Notes: a model not told the origin generated them from the sequence alone. 64,000 bases of DNA from Immersiella caudata (GCA_030512335.1 JAULSU010000002.1:4526001-4590000); one strand, 5' to 3'; positions 11,990-23,292 are shown, counted from the first letter of the stretch. Numbers and translations are program-made.

Positions 11990-12771
11990 CTTGTCCTCGA
12001 CGACCTCCTTATTTCTCCCGACATGCGAGCTTCTTCCTGTTGATCAGAAACACGCGCCTCCCAGTCGCCAGATCACGATAGTTCCCCAATACCTCCTCCA
12101 TCTTTTCGCGCAACTCCGTCTTGGGCTTGCCATCCTCGATCCGCAGCTTCTTGAAGAAGACATACGCGACATAGAAGATAACGTTCTACGCACCAGCACT
12201 CGGACCCTTTTGCTTCATGAAGGCCTGAAAGCTTGCGGCGCTCATCGTCTTCCTCTTGTACTCTTTATTCTTCGGACGCATCCTCGCCAACCCCCCGCAG
12301 GAGGCCCGGCTGGTTCACACGGACGCGCTTGAGGAGCAGCTTGATCTTGCGACGGATTTTATCGCACGTGTCGTACACGGGCATGCTCCCGTATTCGTCA
12401 TCAAGAAGCGGGGTTTCGGTCATGTCGTACTGATGGTTGTCATCGTAGTAGTAGTCCTTCAACAGAATTTTCCTAATTTTATCCAAAAATGTTTATCGTG
12501 GAATGTCCCGTGCCCAGGAAAGAAACCTCCCGATGCTTTCGTCGTCCTTTTTCAGGGCGACGGGGCAAAAGTATGGGTGGCGCTCCCAGAGCATGGCCTC
12601 CACTTCGGGGTTCCACTTCGCTCCGTGCTTGGGGCACACGACGGGGGTGCCGGGCGGAGATTTCCAATCCGACTCTTCGCAATTCAGGATAGCGTGGGTT
12701 TTCCATTGCGTGGTTCCCATCTTGATCCCGCTGCCCGGGGGCGGTGGTGGGAAGAATAGAGGCATCGTCAC
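11990..12771 (-). pseudogene. DUF7726-like protein, decayed
   Basis: The minus strand reads as one degraded protein: a Pro-rich head with a Cys/His-containing segment, then CDKIRRKIKLLLKR, later SFQAFMKQKGPSAGA and NVIFYVAYVFFKKLRI. The 'CDxIRRKI ... F..F....G....... VIFYVAYVFFKK' order resembles the fungal DUF7726 domain. It is broken by an in-frame TAA at 12493-12495, a frameshift near 12290 and an in-frame TAG near 12187. Both stops stand where Gln is plausible, so CAA/CAG to TAA/TAG is likely. The family has no known function. Confidence 0.6.
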
Positions 12772-12954
12772 AAAAACTGTTGGTGATTATCCAGCGACGG
12801 GATGGGGGCGAGCCGGCTCAGGACACGCTCAGGAGGTCTGAAGGTCTTTAAACCGAGAAGAGCGGTTCACAGTGCCTTGAGAAATTGGGACTGGGACTAC
12901 GTCACAGGGGACCTCTGATTTGTGTCGCGACTCATGACGCGTCTTCATCAATTG

Positions 12955-12956
<2 letters not shown>

Positions 12957-12993
<37 letters not shown>
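12957..12993 (+). repeat. Poly(T) tract, 37 nt
   Basis: An uninterrupted run of 37 T in non-coding sequence. On the minus strand it reads as poly(A), so a retroposed 3' end is possible, but no source gene is recognisable beside it. Confidence 0.9.
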
Positions 12994-12994
<1 letters not shown>

Positions 12995-14199
12995 GCTTTT
13001 TCTGCGGCTACCCGCGGGGCTGGAGTGGAACTTTAGGGGTTGGAAAACAAACGACGCTGAACAAACAGTGGGTGCTTTTGGCTGTGGCGACAGATGCCTT
13101 TGCTCACATATAGAAGAAGGCGAGACATTACGGGGAAAACCCTTTCCAATTGACCTGCGTGTTTTGACGGGCTTTTTGAACGCTTCTCGTCGCTCTTTGG
13201 CCTTCACGGCCGACAGGATCACGGAGCCGGCTTGTCTCCGGCAGGGGTTGGGGTCCGGGGAATTGTGGAGTTGCGACCGGCTCTGCGAAGTGTGATCAAA
13301 CCATCTGAGGCATGATTCCTCACAGCACCGATGGGGGGTTGTCTCAGCCGATCTCAAGCGAAACTAGAAGATGGGTCTAGTCGGGATCAAAACCAAGCTT
13401 GGCCTAGTCTCCCCGCCGCTCGCATCTACGCGCGTTTGGTGTAACACAACATCAGGTAGTCAATGATGATGAGTAAGAACCTTGGAGCAGCCGCCTCGCT
13501 GCTCCCAGCCCCCAAGCGCCCCCTATCACATAGGGAATGAAAAGAGTCTCATCCCCTTGGACAGCCTATCCACCACACTGCCTGTTGAATTTGACTTGGT
13601 CATGATACGGCCAAGGTGAGTGTATATGGGGCAGTGACCAATTCACCTTATGGTTATAATCAAACGGGGAAACACTTGATAGTGGTTCGGTGCCAGCCAA
13701 CATGTTAACGCACGTTGTAGATGTGTCAGTGTAGTTAAGACTGACATGGACGATACCCAGCTATCCCGAAAACTTGTCTGTGTCCCCAACTTTGCCCTGC
13801 ATGCTTTCTCAGCAAATGATGATTGAAAATTAAGCGCCCGACTGCATGAAGAAAACGCCAACAGCTCTCTGATCGAGTCCGTGGCGGGAACGAGTGGTCA
13901 ATGTGTTCCCCACTGTCAAGATAATTCTTGAAAGGGGTGTTAGTCGGTGTTGGGGGCAACGGCGGATAATGCTTGCACTGTGTCAAAAAATGGACAAGCG
14001 GCTAGAGAAGATTGCGAGGGATTACTGATGCAAGAGGGGGGCGCTAGAACACGATAGACATCAAGTGTGCAAAGAGACGACTTTGCAATCTCTCATGACA
14101 AGGAAGTCGCATGCTGGCTTAGCGGTTGGTAACTTACATCCCATATCCGGTATGTCAGGAACATCTCCTCCGGAGACGCGATCAGGTCGAGAAATTGTC
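12994..14199. other. Intergenic, no gene seen
   Basis: About 1.2 kb with only short, overlapping frames and many stops. Nothing recognisable before the promoter of the 14.3 kb secreted protein. Confidence 0.5.
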
Positions 14200-14206
14200 T
14201 ATAAAA
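14200..14206 (+). promoter_or_regulatory. TATA box of repeat-peptide gene
   Basis: TATAAAA followed by GGGG, 115 nt upstream of the ATG at 14322, with a CT-rich leader in between, as in strongly expressed fungal genes. Confidence 0.65.
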
Positions 14207-14321
14207 GGGGCACATCGCCACCCCAAAGGACATCCTTTCTTTTTTTTCCCCAGACTCAGCCACCTCCAGACCATCAGCACCCTATCCAAATCAAGCATTT
14301 CACCCAACCCCAACCACAAAC

Positions 14322-14693
14322 ATGAAGCTTGCCACACTCCTTTGCCTCGCCCTTGGCGCGCTGAGCCTCGCTGCACCTCTCACCACGCGAAACCCTGAGC
14401 CTCTCCCTCAAAGACGGCCTGGGGTTCTTAGGCGCGAACCTGAACCAGCTCCCCTGGCAAGGCGGCCAATGCCTCACAAACGCGAGATTGGATTTCCCTC
14501 GGGGGTTGCCAACTCTGGCATCATTAGGCGCGAACCGGAGCCTGAACCTGCGCCGCAGAAGAGGCCAGGAGTCCTGAAGAGAGAGCCAGAGCCGGAACCT
14601 GTACCGCAAAAGAGGCGCGCGGTTCTGAAGCGAGAGCCTGAACCTCAGCCGGAGGCTCTTTGGGTGGTCTCTGGGGTCCGAAAGGAGAAGTAA
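14322..14693 (+). CDS. Secreted Kex2-site repeat protein (KEP-like)
   Basis: A 123-aa intronless protein with a clear signal peptide (MKLATLLCLALGALSLAA). The rest is imperfect repeats divided by dibasic pairs: RR at 31, 37, 47 and 69, and KR at 53, 80, 86, 97 and 103. Between pairs two peptide types alternate: a short PGVL/AVL and an acidic proline peptide such as EPEPEPAPQ or EPEPEPVPQ. This is the layout of Kex2-processed repeat proteins, which release peptides in the Golgi; examples are alpha-factor-like pheromone precursors and dikaritin RiPP precursors. It has no cysteines. No DUF3328 (UstY) oxidase or tyrosinase gene is present in the window, so a RiPP role is unsupported. The bioactivity of any peptide is unknown. 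Confidence 0.75.
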   Translation: MKLATLLCLALGALSLAAPLTTRNPEPLPQRRPGVLRREPEPAPLARRPMPHKREIGFPSGVANSGIIRREPEPEPAPQKRPGVLKREPEPEPVPQKRRAVLKREPEPQPEALWVVSGVRKEK

Positions 14694-15479
14694 ATCTACT
14701 GTTGGCTAATGTTGGCTACCCCTGGGACCCGTGAGCTATTTGATCCCTTGCGTGCGGAGTTCAATACTGATGGGCATGATCAGCATTGAGGGTATGGTTG
14801 GTTGAGTGCGGGGATTTCTGGTGTTGTTTGCGCGGTGCTGGGAGACCGGAACCAGCCTTGGCCGTCACCTTGGGGGGGCGGTGGCGGCGCAGAAGGTTCA
14901 ATTGAGGTTGTTGCTGCCTCTGCAATACAACGAGTTCGTCCTCCGAGCAGCCGGGACGCTCCCAGTTCTTGTCTGAAACGGTCTCTCCGCATTTCTCGAA
15001 AAGCTGGCAATTGATGCTGAAAAACGGTGGTTGATTTTCTGAAGCCTTCGAGGCCATTCAGCTGGCCTGAAATACAGGAAAGTATGTACCTTACCTTAGT
15101 GGAGCCAAATTCGTCATCCCTTTCCACTGCTCCTTCCAAGCTTTACAATGTTGCCATATTTGTTCGTGCAAAGTGTGAGAAAACTGGGGAGGCATTTCAT
15201 TCGCTTTTACGGGCTCTTAATTCTTGATGCTCCAATTGGAGAGAAATTGTTTCTTTTTTTCGCCCTCGCATTCATCGTCTCGAGGAAAATCCAATGATTG
15301 GTCCCCGGTGCGCTGCCCCGCGTCGGTGCACCAGTGGTCGCTTCAACATTGCAGCAGGGAACTCGACCAGTGCACAATCCTCCAACTCTGAATCGTCATT
15401 TGCGACGCCAGGCTCTTCCCATCAGTCATTCCATCGGGCTTTAGTACTGTTGCACCATGAACCCTCAAGCGTTTCCATC
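14694..15479. other. Intergenic with weak minus-strand frames
   Basis: A minus-strand frame from an ATG at 15057 to 14761 would give 98 Gln/Pro-rich residues, and a second frame overlaps it. Neither matches anything I know. I do not call a gene. Confidence 0.35.
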
Positions 15480-16179
15480 GGGCACTGATATCGGACTGGT
15501 CTGGGAACGAGGAGTCGAAAAGTTCAGCCTCGAGCATCAAGGGATGCATCTACCAGCGCAGCAACTCAAGCAGATAGCTGAAAGAAATCATTTCTTTTGT
15601 TGGGGGAGAGGAAGTTTCTTTCGTTGACTGGTTGAAGCAGCTCGAGGAGAAGTGGAATCAGGCCTGGAGGACCCTCTGGAACGACCAGGCCTATTTGCAC
15701 CCGAGATGCGTAATACCCAGCCACGTCGCATCTTGACAGATGTGATGCGCCGTGTCGGCAAACCCAGGGCTGGCGGTGCGGCATCGTACGGTCGGGTCAG
15801 TGGCGCTGACGAGAACACACTGTTCGAGCACTTCATGTGCGACAAAACCAAGGGCATGCGTCGAGAGGTCGCCGTTGGCTCGGGACACATCTGAATGTAC
15901 GTGTTATCGTCGAACATCACCGAGGGCAACAATCGCGTCTTCCGCGTAAAGCAAGTTATGACCGGATGGATGAAAGGCCTCAGCTCTACACACAGGTCTC
16001 CAGGAATCGGGCCTTCGGATTCTATCCCGGGAGACCGGATATGTATCATAGCTGAAGTGCCGACGCCGCTGATACTGCGTCCCAAGCGAGCAAGAGCATG
16101 CAATGCGTACATAGATGGTATGATGGACAGGGAGGCTGTTGAGCCTGGGTCGGGCGGAACCACAGTGTATATGGTTTAG
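15480..16179 (+). pseudogene. HET-type protein, C-terminal remnant
   Basis: The plus strand carries the C-terminal half of a heterokaryon-incompatibility (HET) type protein across several frames. Pieces are TDIGLVWERGVEKF, VDWLKQLEEKW, MRREVAVGSG and finally GDRICIIAEVPTPLILRP...NAYIDGMMDREA. The last is the usual HET C-terminal 'GD.ic...g...P..LR......yvhGimdGE' block. The HET core itself (SYxWG ... WIDxICINQ) is absent, and stops and frame changes separate the pieces. It is a truncated relic. Confidence 0.55.
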
Positions 16180-16337
16180 ATTTTGATGCTTGGGTAAGTC
16201 AGGCAAGGCGTATTCTTATTTTTGTCGAGAAATCTTCGTTATAATTTTCATTGCGCCAAAGCCAGAACCCACCGCTATACCCCCTTCTCTTCTTTCAATG
16301 TGCTTATGCCCTGATCAAGTCCACTGCTTCATCCCCT

Positions 16338-16793
16338 TCACATCATCCGTCTCTTCTTCTCCTCTGGCTCCTCCTTGACCTCGTCCTGCTCGACGCGCAG
16401 GAGCACCTCCTTCAAGTACTCAAGATTCTTGTCACTCGTCCACAGCTTCCCCTCAGGATGTGTTACCCGCGCCTCGGAATCCTCAATGGCCTCCTCAATA
16501 TTGCTTTGCATCTCCTTCTCCCAGGCCCTCAACCGCGCCTCCGCTTTGGTAGCTCTCTTCTCAGCATCGTCCAGCTTCTTCGTCATAGCTTGTAGAGCCG
16601 AGATCGCAGCATCCCGTTCTTGAATCGTCTTTTCCAGCTAGAAGCCGTAGGCCGCGTTCTGTACATTGACAGCTTTGGAGTAGGCGTCGTATCCTTCTAT
16701 CTTTCGCTGCTCGAAGAATTTCATTGTCTCGGGGGTGTACAAGCGGGCTTTGGCCGGGCCCGACTTGGCGGGGGGTTTGTTGACGGTGCTCAT
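16338..16793 (-). pseudogene. Small coiled-coil protein with in-frame stop
   Basis: The ATG at 16793 opens a protein of about 151 codons. It has a basic Lys/Pro head (MSTVNKPPAKSG), an MKFFEQRKIEGYDAYSKA helix, and then a long charged coiled coil (DDAEKRATKAEARLRAWEKE ...). An in-frame TAG at 16638-16640 after AAYGF splits it into 51 + ~100 codons; CAG (Gln) is the likely ancestor. TTCTAG looks like an acceptor, but no donor far enough upstream makes a workable intron. It could also be two products or a readthrough case. No family recognised. Confidence 0.5.
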
Positions 16794-17217
16794 TTTGGTT
16801 GATTAAACTGTTGAGAGGGTTAATTGGATTTAAACATGGGAGTGGAGAAAAGATAGACGTTGGTTACTTACACTTTTCGAAAGAAGCTCTTCAAAATTTG
16901 AAACATAGCTGTACTGTAGACTGAACTTGGAGTGAATGTGTACTAAGGGTTGGGGGAGGATTGGGTTGAGGGATTGATGAGGTAGTCTTGAGGAGGCCCG
17001 GGTCTTGTTGCTAGGTAAAAGAATTGTGGTATGGTTTTGGGAAGGGAGAGCCTGAGAAGGCGAACGGTTGATAGGACGCCGTGAGAGAGAGTGGGGTTAG
17101 GCGATTTTTGTTGAGTAGGTGGGGACTGGACGTTGGATGACGGCGGCAGCGGGCAGGACCACACTGCGTCGGAAGAGAAATCAATGGGACGCTCTTGCCT
17201 TGGGTCTGGTATCTTGA
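16794..17217. other. Intergenic
   Basis: Upstream of the coiled-coil gene (5' side, minus strand). Stops in all frames; nothing recognisable. Confidence 0.45.
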
Positions 17218-17682
17218 GTGGTGGTCTGTGTTCTTGTTTTTCTTTGCATCATGGCTACAATCCTATTGTGGAATAAAGCGCGAGAAAGAAAGCTGAGATC
17301 GAATCTGCCTGGAGGTCAACTCAAGACCGCAAACGAAGCACCGCCCGCAACGTGCAACTTCACGGCCAGGTTTTGGGCTTTTTCGCCCTGTGGCGACCCT
17401 ACTGTTCATTTATTCCACACGTCGGTCGAGGGCAGCAGGAAGTGGTCGTGTCCCGATGCGTCGCATAAGAAAATCATTCTTTGCCCAGGCCTTTGTCCCC
17501 TTTGCGACGATCAGCCAGGAGGCATCACTGAACATGATGCTCGTCTTCATCAAACGGAGCTTGCGCTTGCTCAGCTGAAGATTCAATCGTCCTGGCCTCC
17601 GGGAGCCAGTACCACAGCGTCACTAGAAGAGAGGAATACGGAAGGAGGCGTTGGTGTCGGCTTGCACGTCTCCTCGGCTTGA

Positions 17683-18016
17683 ATGGCGACATCCGCAGCA
17701 CCTCTTTGTTGCTGCGGTTCAACATGCCGGTCCAGGCACATTGCAAAGCCCCTCTTACAGAACAAGACGCCAAAAGGTCAGAAGCCCGCCCCGGAGTGGA
17801 TGTTGCAGATTGTCAGAAATATGTCCAAAGGGCTTTGGGCCGATACAGGGAACTATGCGCGGGAAGCGCTCAACTTTCCGAAATGCTCGACCTAGGTTTT
17901 CGCCACCGATCAGATTCATGATACAGCCTGGTTCGCTCCTCCCGCAGGCTCTCCGAGCAATACCAACAGTAACCGAAAGTTTTATGACCACGACTGGGAA
18001 ATCAAGGTTGATTAGC
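17683..18016 (+). pseudogene. Unidentified coding relic
   Basis: One plus-strand frame reads GQKPAPEWMLQIVRNMSKG...NYAREALNFP, meets a TAG at 17893-17895, then continues as VFATDQIHDTAWFAPPAGS...YDHDWEIKVD to a stop. Composition is protein-like on both sides of the stop, so this looks like an old gene broken by one nonsense codon, or two exons. The longer frame from 17218 is probably noise. No family recognised. Confidence 0.3.
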
Positions 18017-18344
18017 GCTGCATCTGGACGTTGGGGACGCGGCTCGAGGCGCATATGCGCCATTTTCTTTTTTCCAATTCGCAGCTTCAAAGGTCAAACC
18101 GTGGTGCAATGAAAGGCTAGCTGACAGTGTGGAACCATGGGATGCCTGTGCCGCTCCATCACGGCATCTCACTAGCCTGAGTGACCCTCCAAGTCCGAGG
18201 GACCGATCGCGCCCTTTGCGGGACATCGCGAGTGCGGGGGCTTCATCGCCGCCAAACTTTTTCCACATCTCCCAATTTTGTGTTCTCTACGAACCTATGG
18301 GCCGCAGTAGAAAGACTCGAATCCAAATCACCATTGCTTTCGAT

Positions 18345-19303
18345 ATGGATAAGGCAGAAGAAGAGATCGTGCTTTTCGACATTCCAACCAGGCCCCCACG
18401 CAAGTGCTGGTCGTACAATCCCTGGCGAGGTGAGGAGCCCTGAGCCCCCCGCAATCCCCAAAATATGAAACACTAACACTGCAACCGCAGCGCGAATGCT
18501 TCTCAGCTACAAGGGCCTCAAATACCGCACCGAATGGGTTAGTATCATTTATTCAAGAGCCATCTAGGTTGTGGTACGCCCTGACTTCGACACAGCTCGA
18601 ATACCCTGAAATCCGCAAGCGTCTCGAGAACCAGTATGCCCCCTTCCCTTCCTCCCTCGCCCTTTCAGCATCCCCCCCCCCCCCCCCCCCTTCCCCTAAC
18701 CTCCAGCCCCCAAACACACATTAACACCACCGCTGCAGTGTCCCCCCTAACCCCTCTGAGCCCCTTTACACCCTCCCCGCCATCCTCCTCCCCAACGGGA
18801 CCTACACAATGACTAATACCTCCATCCTCCACCAAATCAACACTCTTCACCCCTCCCCTCCTCTCCCCTACGAGACTCCTGCCTTAGCTCTTCTCTTCGG
18901 CCATCTCGAGCCCTTTATGGACTCCTTCCGCGCTATTTACCTCCCCGCTGTCGCTCGCAATCTCCTGTCTGAAACCAGCGCGGAGTATTTCCGGCGGAAT
19001 AGATCGGACAGTGTGGGTATGAGCTTGGAGGAGTTGGAGGGTACGCGTGGAGGGGAGAGAGCGTATGGGGAGATGGAGGTGCATCTGAGGGGGGTTACGG
19101 CGTTGCTGGGGGAAGATGAGAGCGGACCGTTTTTCGGAGGGACGGAAGTGGCGTATGTGGATTTTGTGTGGGTGGGGTTGTTGGTGTTTGTGAAGAAGTT
19201 GGGAGATGGGGTGTTTGAGGAGGTGATGAGGAGGAGTGGGAAGGAGGAAGTGCATGGGCGGTTGCTGGATGCGTTCGGGAAGTGGACCGAGCGGGAGGAT
19301 TGA
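18345..19303 (+). CDS. Glutathione S-transferase-like protein
   Basis: Four exons: 18345-18429, 18491-18537, 18596-18633 and 18739-19303, phases 1, 0 and 2, for about 244 aa. The N-terminal thioredoxin-like part reads FDIPTRPPRKCWSYNPWR, then MLLSYKGLKYRTEW, then LPAILLPNG with the cis-Pro preceding the glutathione-binding turn. The C-terminal half is the all-helical GST domain. It resembles the fungal GST branch found in some secondary-metabolite clusters (UstS/TpcF-like), but no cluster genes lie nearby. It presumably conjugates or isomerises with glutathione in the cytosol. Intron 3 contains a C19 homopolymer. Confidence 0.85.
18672..18690 (+). repeat. Poly(C) tract in GST intron
   Basis: Nineteen consecutive C inside intron 3 of the GST-like gene, between its donor and branch region. 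Confidence 0.9.
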
Positions 19304-19519
19304 TTTAACGGGGGTTGGTGTCTTGGGTGGACTAGGAGCGGATGAGACCAAATGCTCTTCTAATATTGATCTCTAATGCGAATACAAGAGAAGGGTAAGA
19401 ATTGAATGTCATGATCTCGCTACCCTGCAAACCCGCACACCGTACTCCGCAACATGATGATGGTCTAAGACCGATGATAGCTGAACGACCAAGCCAGCAG
19501 CAGCGAATGGATGCATCCT

Positions 19520-20221
19520 TTAGTTTCCGTCCCACACTTTGGGGCCGGGCATCTGGTACGGTGCCGGGTTACCGGTCCACTTGTTGTAGGCGATGCCGGG
19601 GTGGTTCCTCTGGTAGAGACCAGGGATCTTGACTAGGGGAGAGGGGTTGCCGCCGCCGGGTCCCTCAATGTTGAGCTGGTAGCAGGTCATGTAGAACTGA
19701 GCGCGGTTCTGGTGGCCCTCGTGCAGACCAATGTGCTCGACGCGGACGAGGTACTCTCCCGGAGGGGTCTTGGCGGGTATGGTGTACTCAAGACGGTCCT
19801 TGTTGTACGAGCACCAGTTGCCGTCGCTGTTGGCCGAGCCGCGGCAGAGACCCGTCTCGTAGGCCTTGAACCATTCGCCGGAGCCGTCGTAGTCCTTGAC
19901 CGACGTGCCGTCGGGGGCCTTGGACATGTAGACGAAGCCGGGGCCGGGGTGCTCAATCAGCTCGTTGTTGAAGACCTTGAAGCCGATCTTGTCGCCAGCC
20001 TTGACCGTGAAGGTGGCCGTGTTGCCGGCCCGGGCGCCAACGTTGCAGCGGAGGTCGTTCTTGTCGAGGATGTCTGGGAAGACGGGGTTGTATGCGTTGC
20101 TGTTGCGTCGCACGTACGCATACTCGCCACCCTGGCGCTGGCCGTTGACGAAGAGGATGTTGAAGATGTAGTGGGCATCGGCCGAGGCGGCGAGGGCCGC
20201 GAGGGTAAAGAGGAACTTCAT
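19520..20221 (-). CDS. AA9 lytic polysaccharide monooxygenase
   Basis: An intronless 233-aa secreted enzyme. A 16-residue signal peptide ends ...ADA, leaving His17 as the mature N-terminus. This is the first ligand of the copper histidine brace. The second His is in HPGPGFVYMSK, and the axial Tyr is in QFYMTCYQL. Four cysteines allow two disulphides. There is no CBM1, so it is a single-domain copper enzyme that oxidatively cleaves cellulose or related glucans outside the cell. The start at 20221 was chosen because it places the signal peptide; the frame stays open 35 codons upstream. A TATA-like TATTTAAG lies ~95 nt upstream, and one CreA-type GCGGGG at 20479-20484 hints at glucose repression. 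Confidence 0.93.
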   Translation of the reverse strand: MKFLFTLAALAASADAHYIFNILFVNGQRQGGEYAYVRRNSNAYNPVFPDILDKNDLRCNVGARAGNTATFTVKAGDKIGFKVFNNELIEHPGPGFVYMSKAPDGTSVKDYDGSGEWFKAYETGLCRGSANSDGNWCSYNKDRLEYTIPAKTPPGEYLVRVEHIGLHEGHQNRAQFYMTCYQLNIEGPGGGNPSPLVKIPGLYQRNHPGIAYNKWTGNPAPYQMPGPKVWDGN

Positions 20222-21101
20222 GGCGGCTTCAACGGCTGACCGAGCTGGCTCAACTGGAGGAGATGAGATGAATCTGCTTCTTCCATTTCTCTTCCGCAAA
20301 GAAAACTTTCCGATCTTAAATACCATTCAGCAACTGCCCTGGATCCACTGAGTTCCCTCGGCTGTTTCCTTCATCGTGGAGCAAACAATCGTCTTGGCGG
20401 AGTATATTGCGCCGGACAGCAACATCCCGCGCAGATGAAGCCAAGGCCAGTTGCGGGAGAGGCTTTCATCTACCGAATGCGGGGTGCGTCGCATAAGGGG
20501 GTGTCACTGGGATATGGGGGCGGCTCAACGAATAAGGCACGAACCACACCCGCCTAAAATCGCCGAAGATATGGAAGCGTGTTTGTTGATTCCTGCGTGC
20601 CCTGGGCCCATTGGCTACCCCAGACGCCAAGGCAGACCACGGTTGACTCGCCTTGGTTCGGACGGAAATGAAAGCAGCACACCAGATTGCTCATGTGCGG
20701 CGAGTTGCAGTCGCTTCCAGCCACGGCAGTTCGCCTATCTCCTACTGGACCGGATGACGCGACTAGCACGGGCCTGACGAGCCGTCCCAAATGCCGTAAC
20801 CTTGAGTACCAAGGCTATCTGCCGCTGTCAGCTGAATGGTTGCCGTTTTCGATCATAGAGAGCCTTGCCATGGCTTTCTTTGAGAATATCCACCAATCGC
20901 AGGCCCGCCGTTCAGCAGGGGTTCCCCGCGGGGAGGCGCCATCTACCGCGGTTGAGGGTTGGCACTTCTTCTACTTTCAAGGTGGTGATATAGCGGCACC
21001 GCTGTCTGCTCCGACGGCCCGTCAATGGCGCGGCTCTCGTCTTCAGACGATCTGCACCTCTTGGTACCTTACAAAATGCTCGGCGGCGATGGGGGCTCTC
21101 C
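20222..21101. other. AA9 promoter side and spacer
   Basis: Contains the AA9 upstream region (TATA-like element at 20315-20322, single CreA-type GCGGGG at 20479-20484) and then non-coding sequence up to the 3' end of a broken HET gene. No gene seen. Confidence 0.45.
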
Positions 21102-23292
21102 TTACAGTCGGGGTTTGGGGATGACTCTTACTAAGCGGTCTTCGTCTTGTGCGCCCGCTCTCAACAGCACTTCTAGCCGTTGGGTGTCGCCGTCGAGAGT
21201 ATCCAATATCCGGACCAAAGGATCGAGCAGCATCCGAAAGACCTTCCACACCCCGCTGGTATTTATCCTCTGAGAAGTCGCACCCGCTGGTGGTCGTGGG
21301 ATCTCGGCACTCATGGGAGTCCAAGTGGCTGAGGGCGCATCGGTTGCAGCTGCAACCTCTTTCCACTCCCACTCATTCCGAAGAGGCTTGCACCATGGGG
21401 CCAGGCGTATGCTTGAATGGGCCCTCCAGGTCCTTTCGTACTTGTCTGAAGAGCTGTGATTCGTTCCAAGAATCGCATCGGATTTCCACGTGCGTGTCAT
21501 CCGCGAGGCGAGGGCGGAAGCTTTGATTGATTGAGTGAGCATATTCTCTGGCAACCGCAAGTTTCCGACCGCCGAAACCAGATTGCATCTCTGGTGAAGG
21601 GCTTGGTCGAGTGTCGATGAGGTGAGGTAACATGGCGATAAAGGAGGAAAGGCAAGTCTGACCAAGACCTAAACAACAGGACCTGTTCGTCAACACTGTG
21701 CAGCGGAACGCTGATTGAACTCTACCCGTGGTAAGTTGTTGCTGTTGGCCAAGGAAGGTAGTGAAATGTGACGAACAGGTGTCTTGATGCGGCGATTAGG
21801 GAGTAGGAGTCAATGCCGCGGTCCGCGCGCACAATAAGATACATGTTGAGACACTCTGATCTGTAGAGTGTGGGGAAACCGGGATAGATATCCCCATCCC
21901 TTGTCCAGAGTGCGAATAGATGGTTGTTATGTGAGTTCTCCGAGCAGAGGGCTGGCGCACAGTGACTGGGGCACGGTGATGTAGAGAGTGCATGACGCCC
22001 ACGACCTTATTTTGAGAACGCCGGGGGACAGACTTTCCGTCTTCGCTGTGACCGTTACTTCGGGCGTGAGAGAGAGATGGTAAATGTGAACGAGGGGAAG
22101 GGACAGCGCGCCTGTGCTGGGGTCGAACCTAACGGCTTCCTTCAGACGAGCGGTGCTGATGATTGCGGTTTCCAAGTCACAATCTACAGCCCACAGGAGC
22201 CTCCAGAGAGGTGAGGCATCTTTCGAGTGAGCGGAAGAACCGAACATTTCGACGATGTCGTGTGGCCCCAGAGCGCCATTCAACTCGGGATCAGAATTGA
22301 AGATGCTTTGCCATGAACGCTGCGATGTCCACCTAGTCAGGAACCCAGGAAGGGGAGGCAGTCGGCCCGGAAATTCCGGCCGCGTGATGGAGGACATGCT
22401 TGGCTCTGCCATTGAGGATCATGTGGGCGGAAAGCCCAATGAATAACTGCTGCACAGAGATTGAACAATCGGGCCGCAGAAGCAAGTCATGCTCCACGTT
22501 TGCGCTTGCTTCTTCGTCATCATGCTGAATGGTTCCCAGAATACCAACCAAGCGGTCCCTATGATCGGATGCGAGAGATCTTGATGTCAGGCGCAAGACT
22601 TCGTACAGACGGCTTGTGGGGAAAGCTCGCTTACCAAGGTACTGGAGCCACGGTGCTCCAGTGCTATCCCAATTCGAAGTTTTGGAACCCCTCGTCAGGC
22701 GGCTGGCCCCGGTTGTATCGGTCCAAAAGTCGACATCTGCAATGTGAAAAACGGCACCAGGTGCAAAGAGAAGCTCCTGTATCACCTAGACCCTGCTGAA
22801 ATAGCTCCTGGACAGAATTTCTCGAAAGTCAAAGCCGCGACGACGCGAGAACTTCGTCGATCTTGTGGGGTGGATGGCGACGTGGGAATATGCCGTTGGC
22901 GTTTATTGGTGCGAGGTCCGATCCTAGCTAGGCAATGACTCTCAGACACTGCCAGTAGAGGTCTCCCATGCTGGCAACCTGCTCTCCCCGTTCGTCGATG
23001 TCCCCCTGATTGATGCACAAGTCCTCGACCCACACCAATCGAATTCCCCGCCTGGGTCGGATGAATCGCAGCATCTCCCAGCAATTCCGCGATTGGAACA
23101 GCACATTCCAATGGACCCGACATAGATAGAATGGGATTGGGTGTAGTCGCCATCTTCGCCTCCCCACGTGAACGAGACGGTTTCGTATTCGGGACAGTTA
23201 TCGCGGCGGTACGTCTCAAGTGTGATGTGAACCGGGAAGTCGATGTTCTCGACTGCAGAGAGGCATATAAGTCGAAGTTCGTCGGGCTTCAA
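21102..23292 (-). pseudogene. HET-domain protein, multiply frameshifted
   Basis: Reading 23292 down to 21102 gives a full-length HET protein scattered over frames. Pieces are EYETVSFTWGGEDGD, then (shifted) GIRLVWVEDLCINQGDIDERGEQV and GDLYWQCLRVIA followed by a stop near 22928. Then come RLYEVLRLTSRSLASDHRDRL and ILGTIQ, then WTSQRSWQSIFNSDPE, and finally a C-terminal tail in two more frames. The HET core (SxTWG ... WVDxxCINQ...ER..QV) is unmistakable. At least four frameshifts and several stops, and no start codon, make it clearly dead. Intact relatives trigger vegetative incompatibility or cell death on recognising non-self. Confidence 0.8.

Noticed and set aside
12932..13357. Minus-strand 141-aa protein ending in poly-Lys
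   Set aside because: The poly-Lys is only the poly(T) tract read backwards; the rest has no motif.
17218..17682. Plus-strand 154-aa protein
   Set aside because: Low-quality composition and no continuation; only the next stretch (17683-18016) looks protein-like.
14322..19303. RiPP cluster formed by the repeat-peptide gene and the GST-like gene
   Set aside because: No UstY-type (DUF3328) or tyrosinase gene lies between or near; one GST-like neighbour 4 kb away is not enough.
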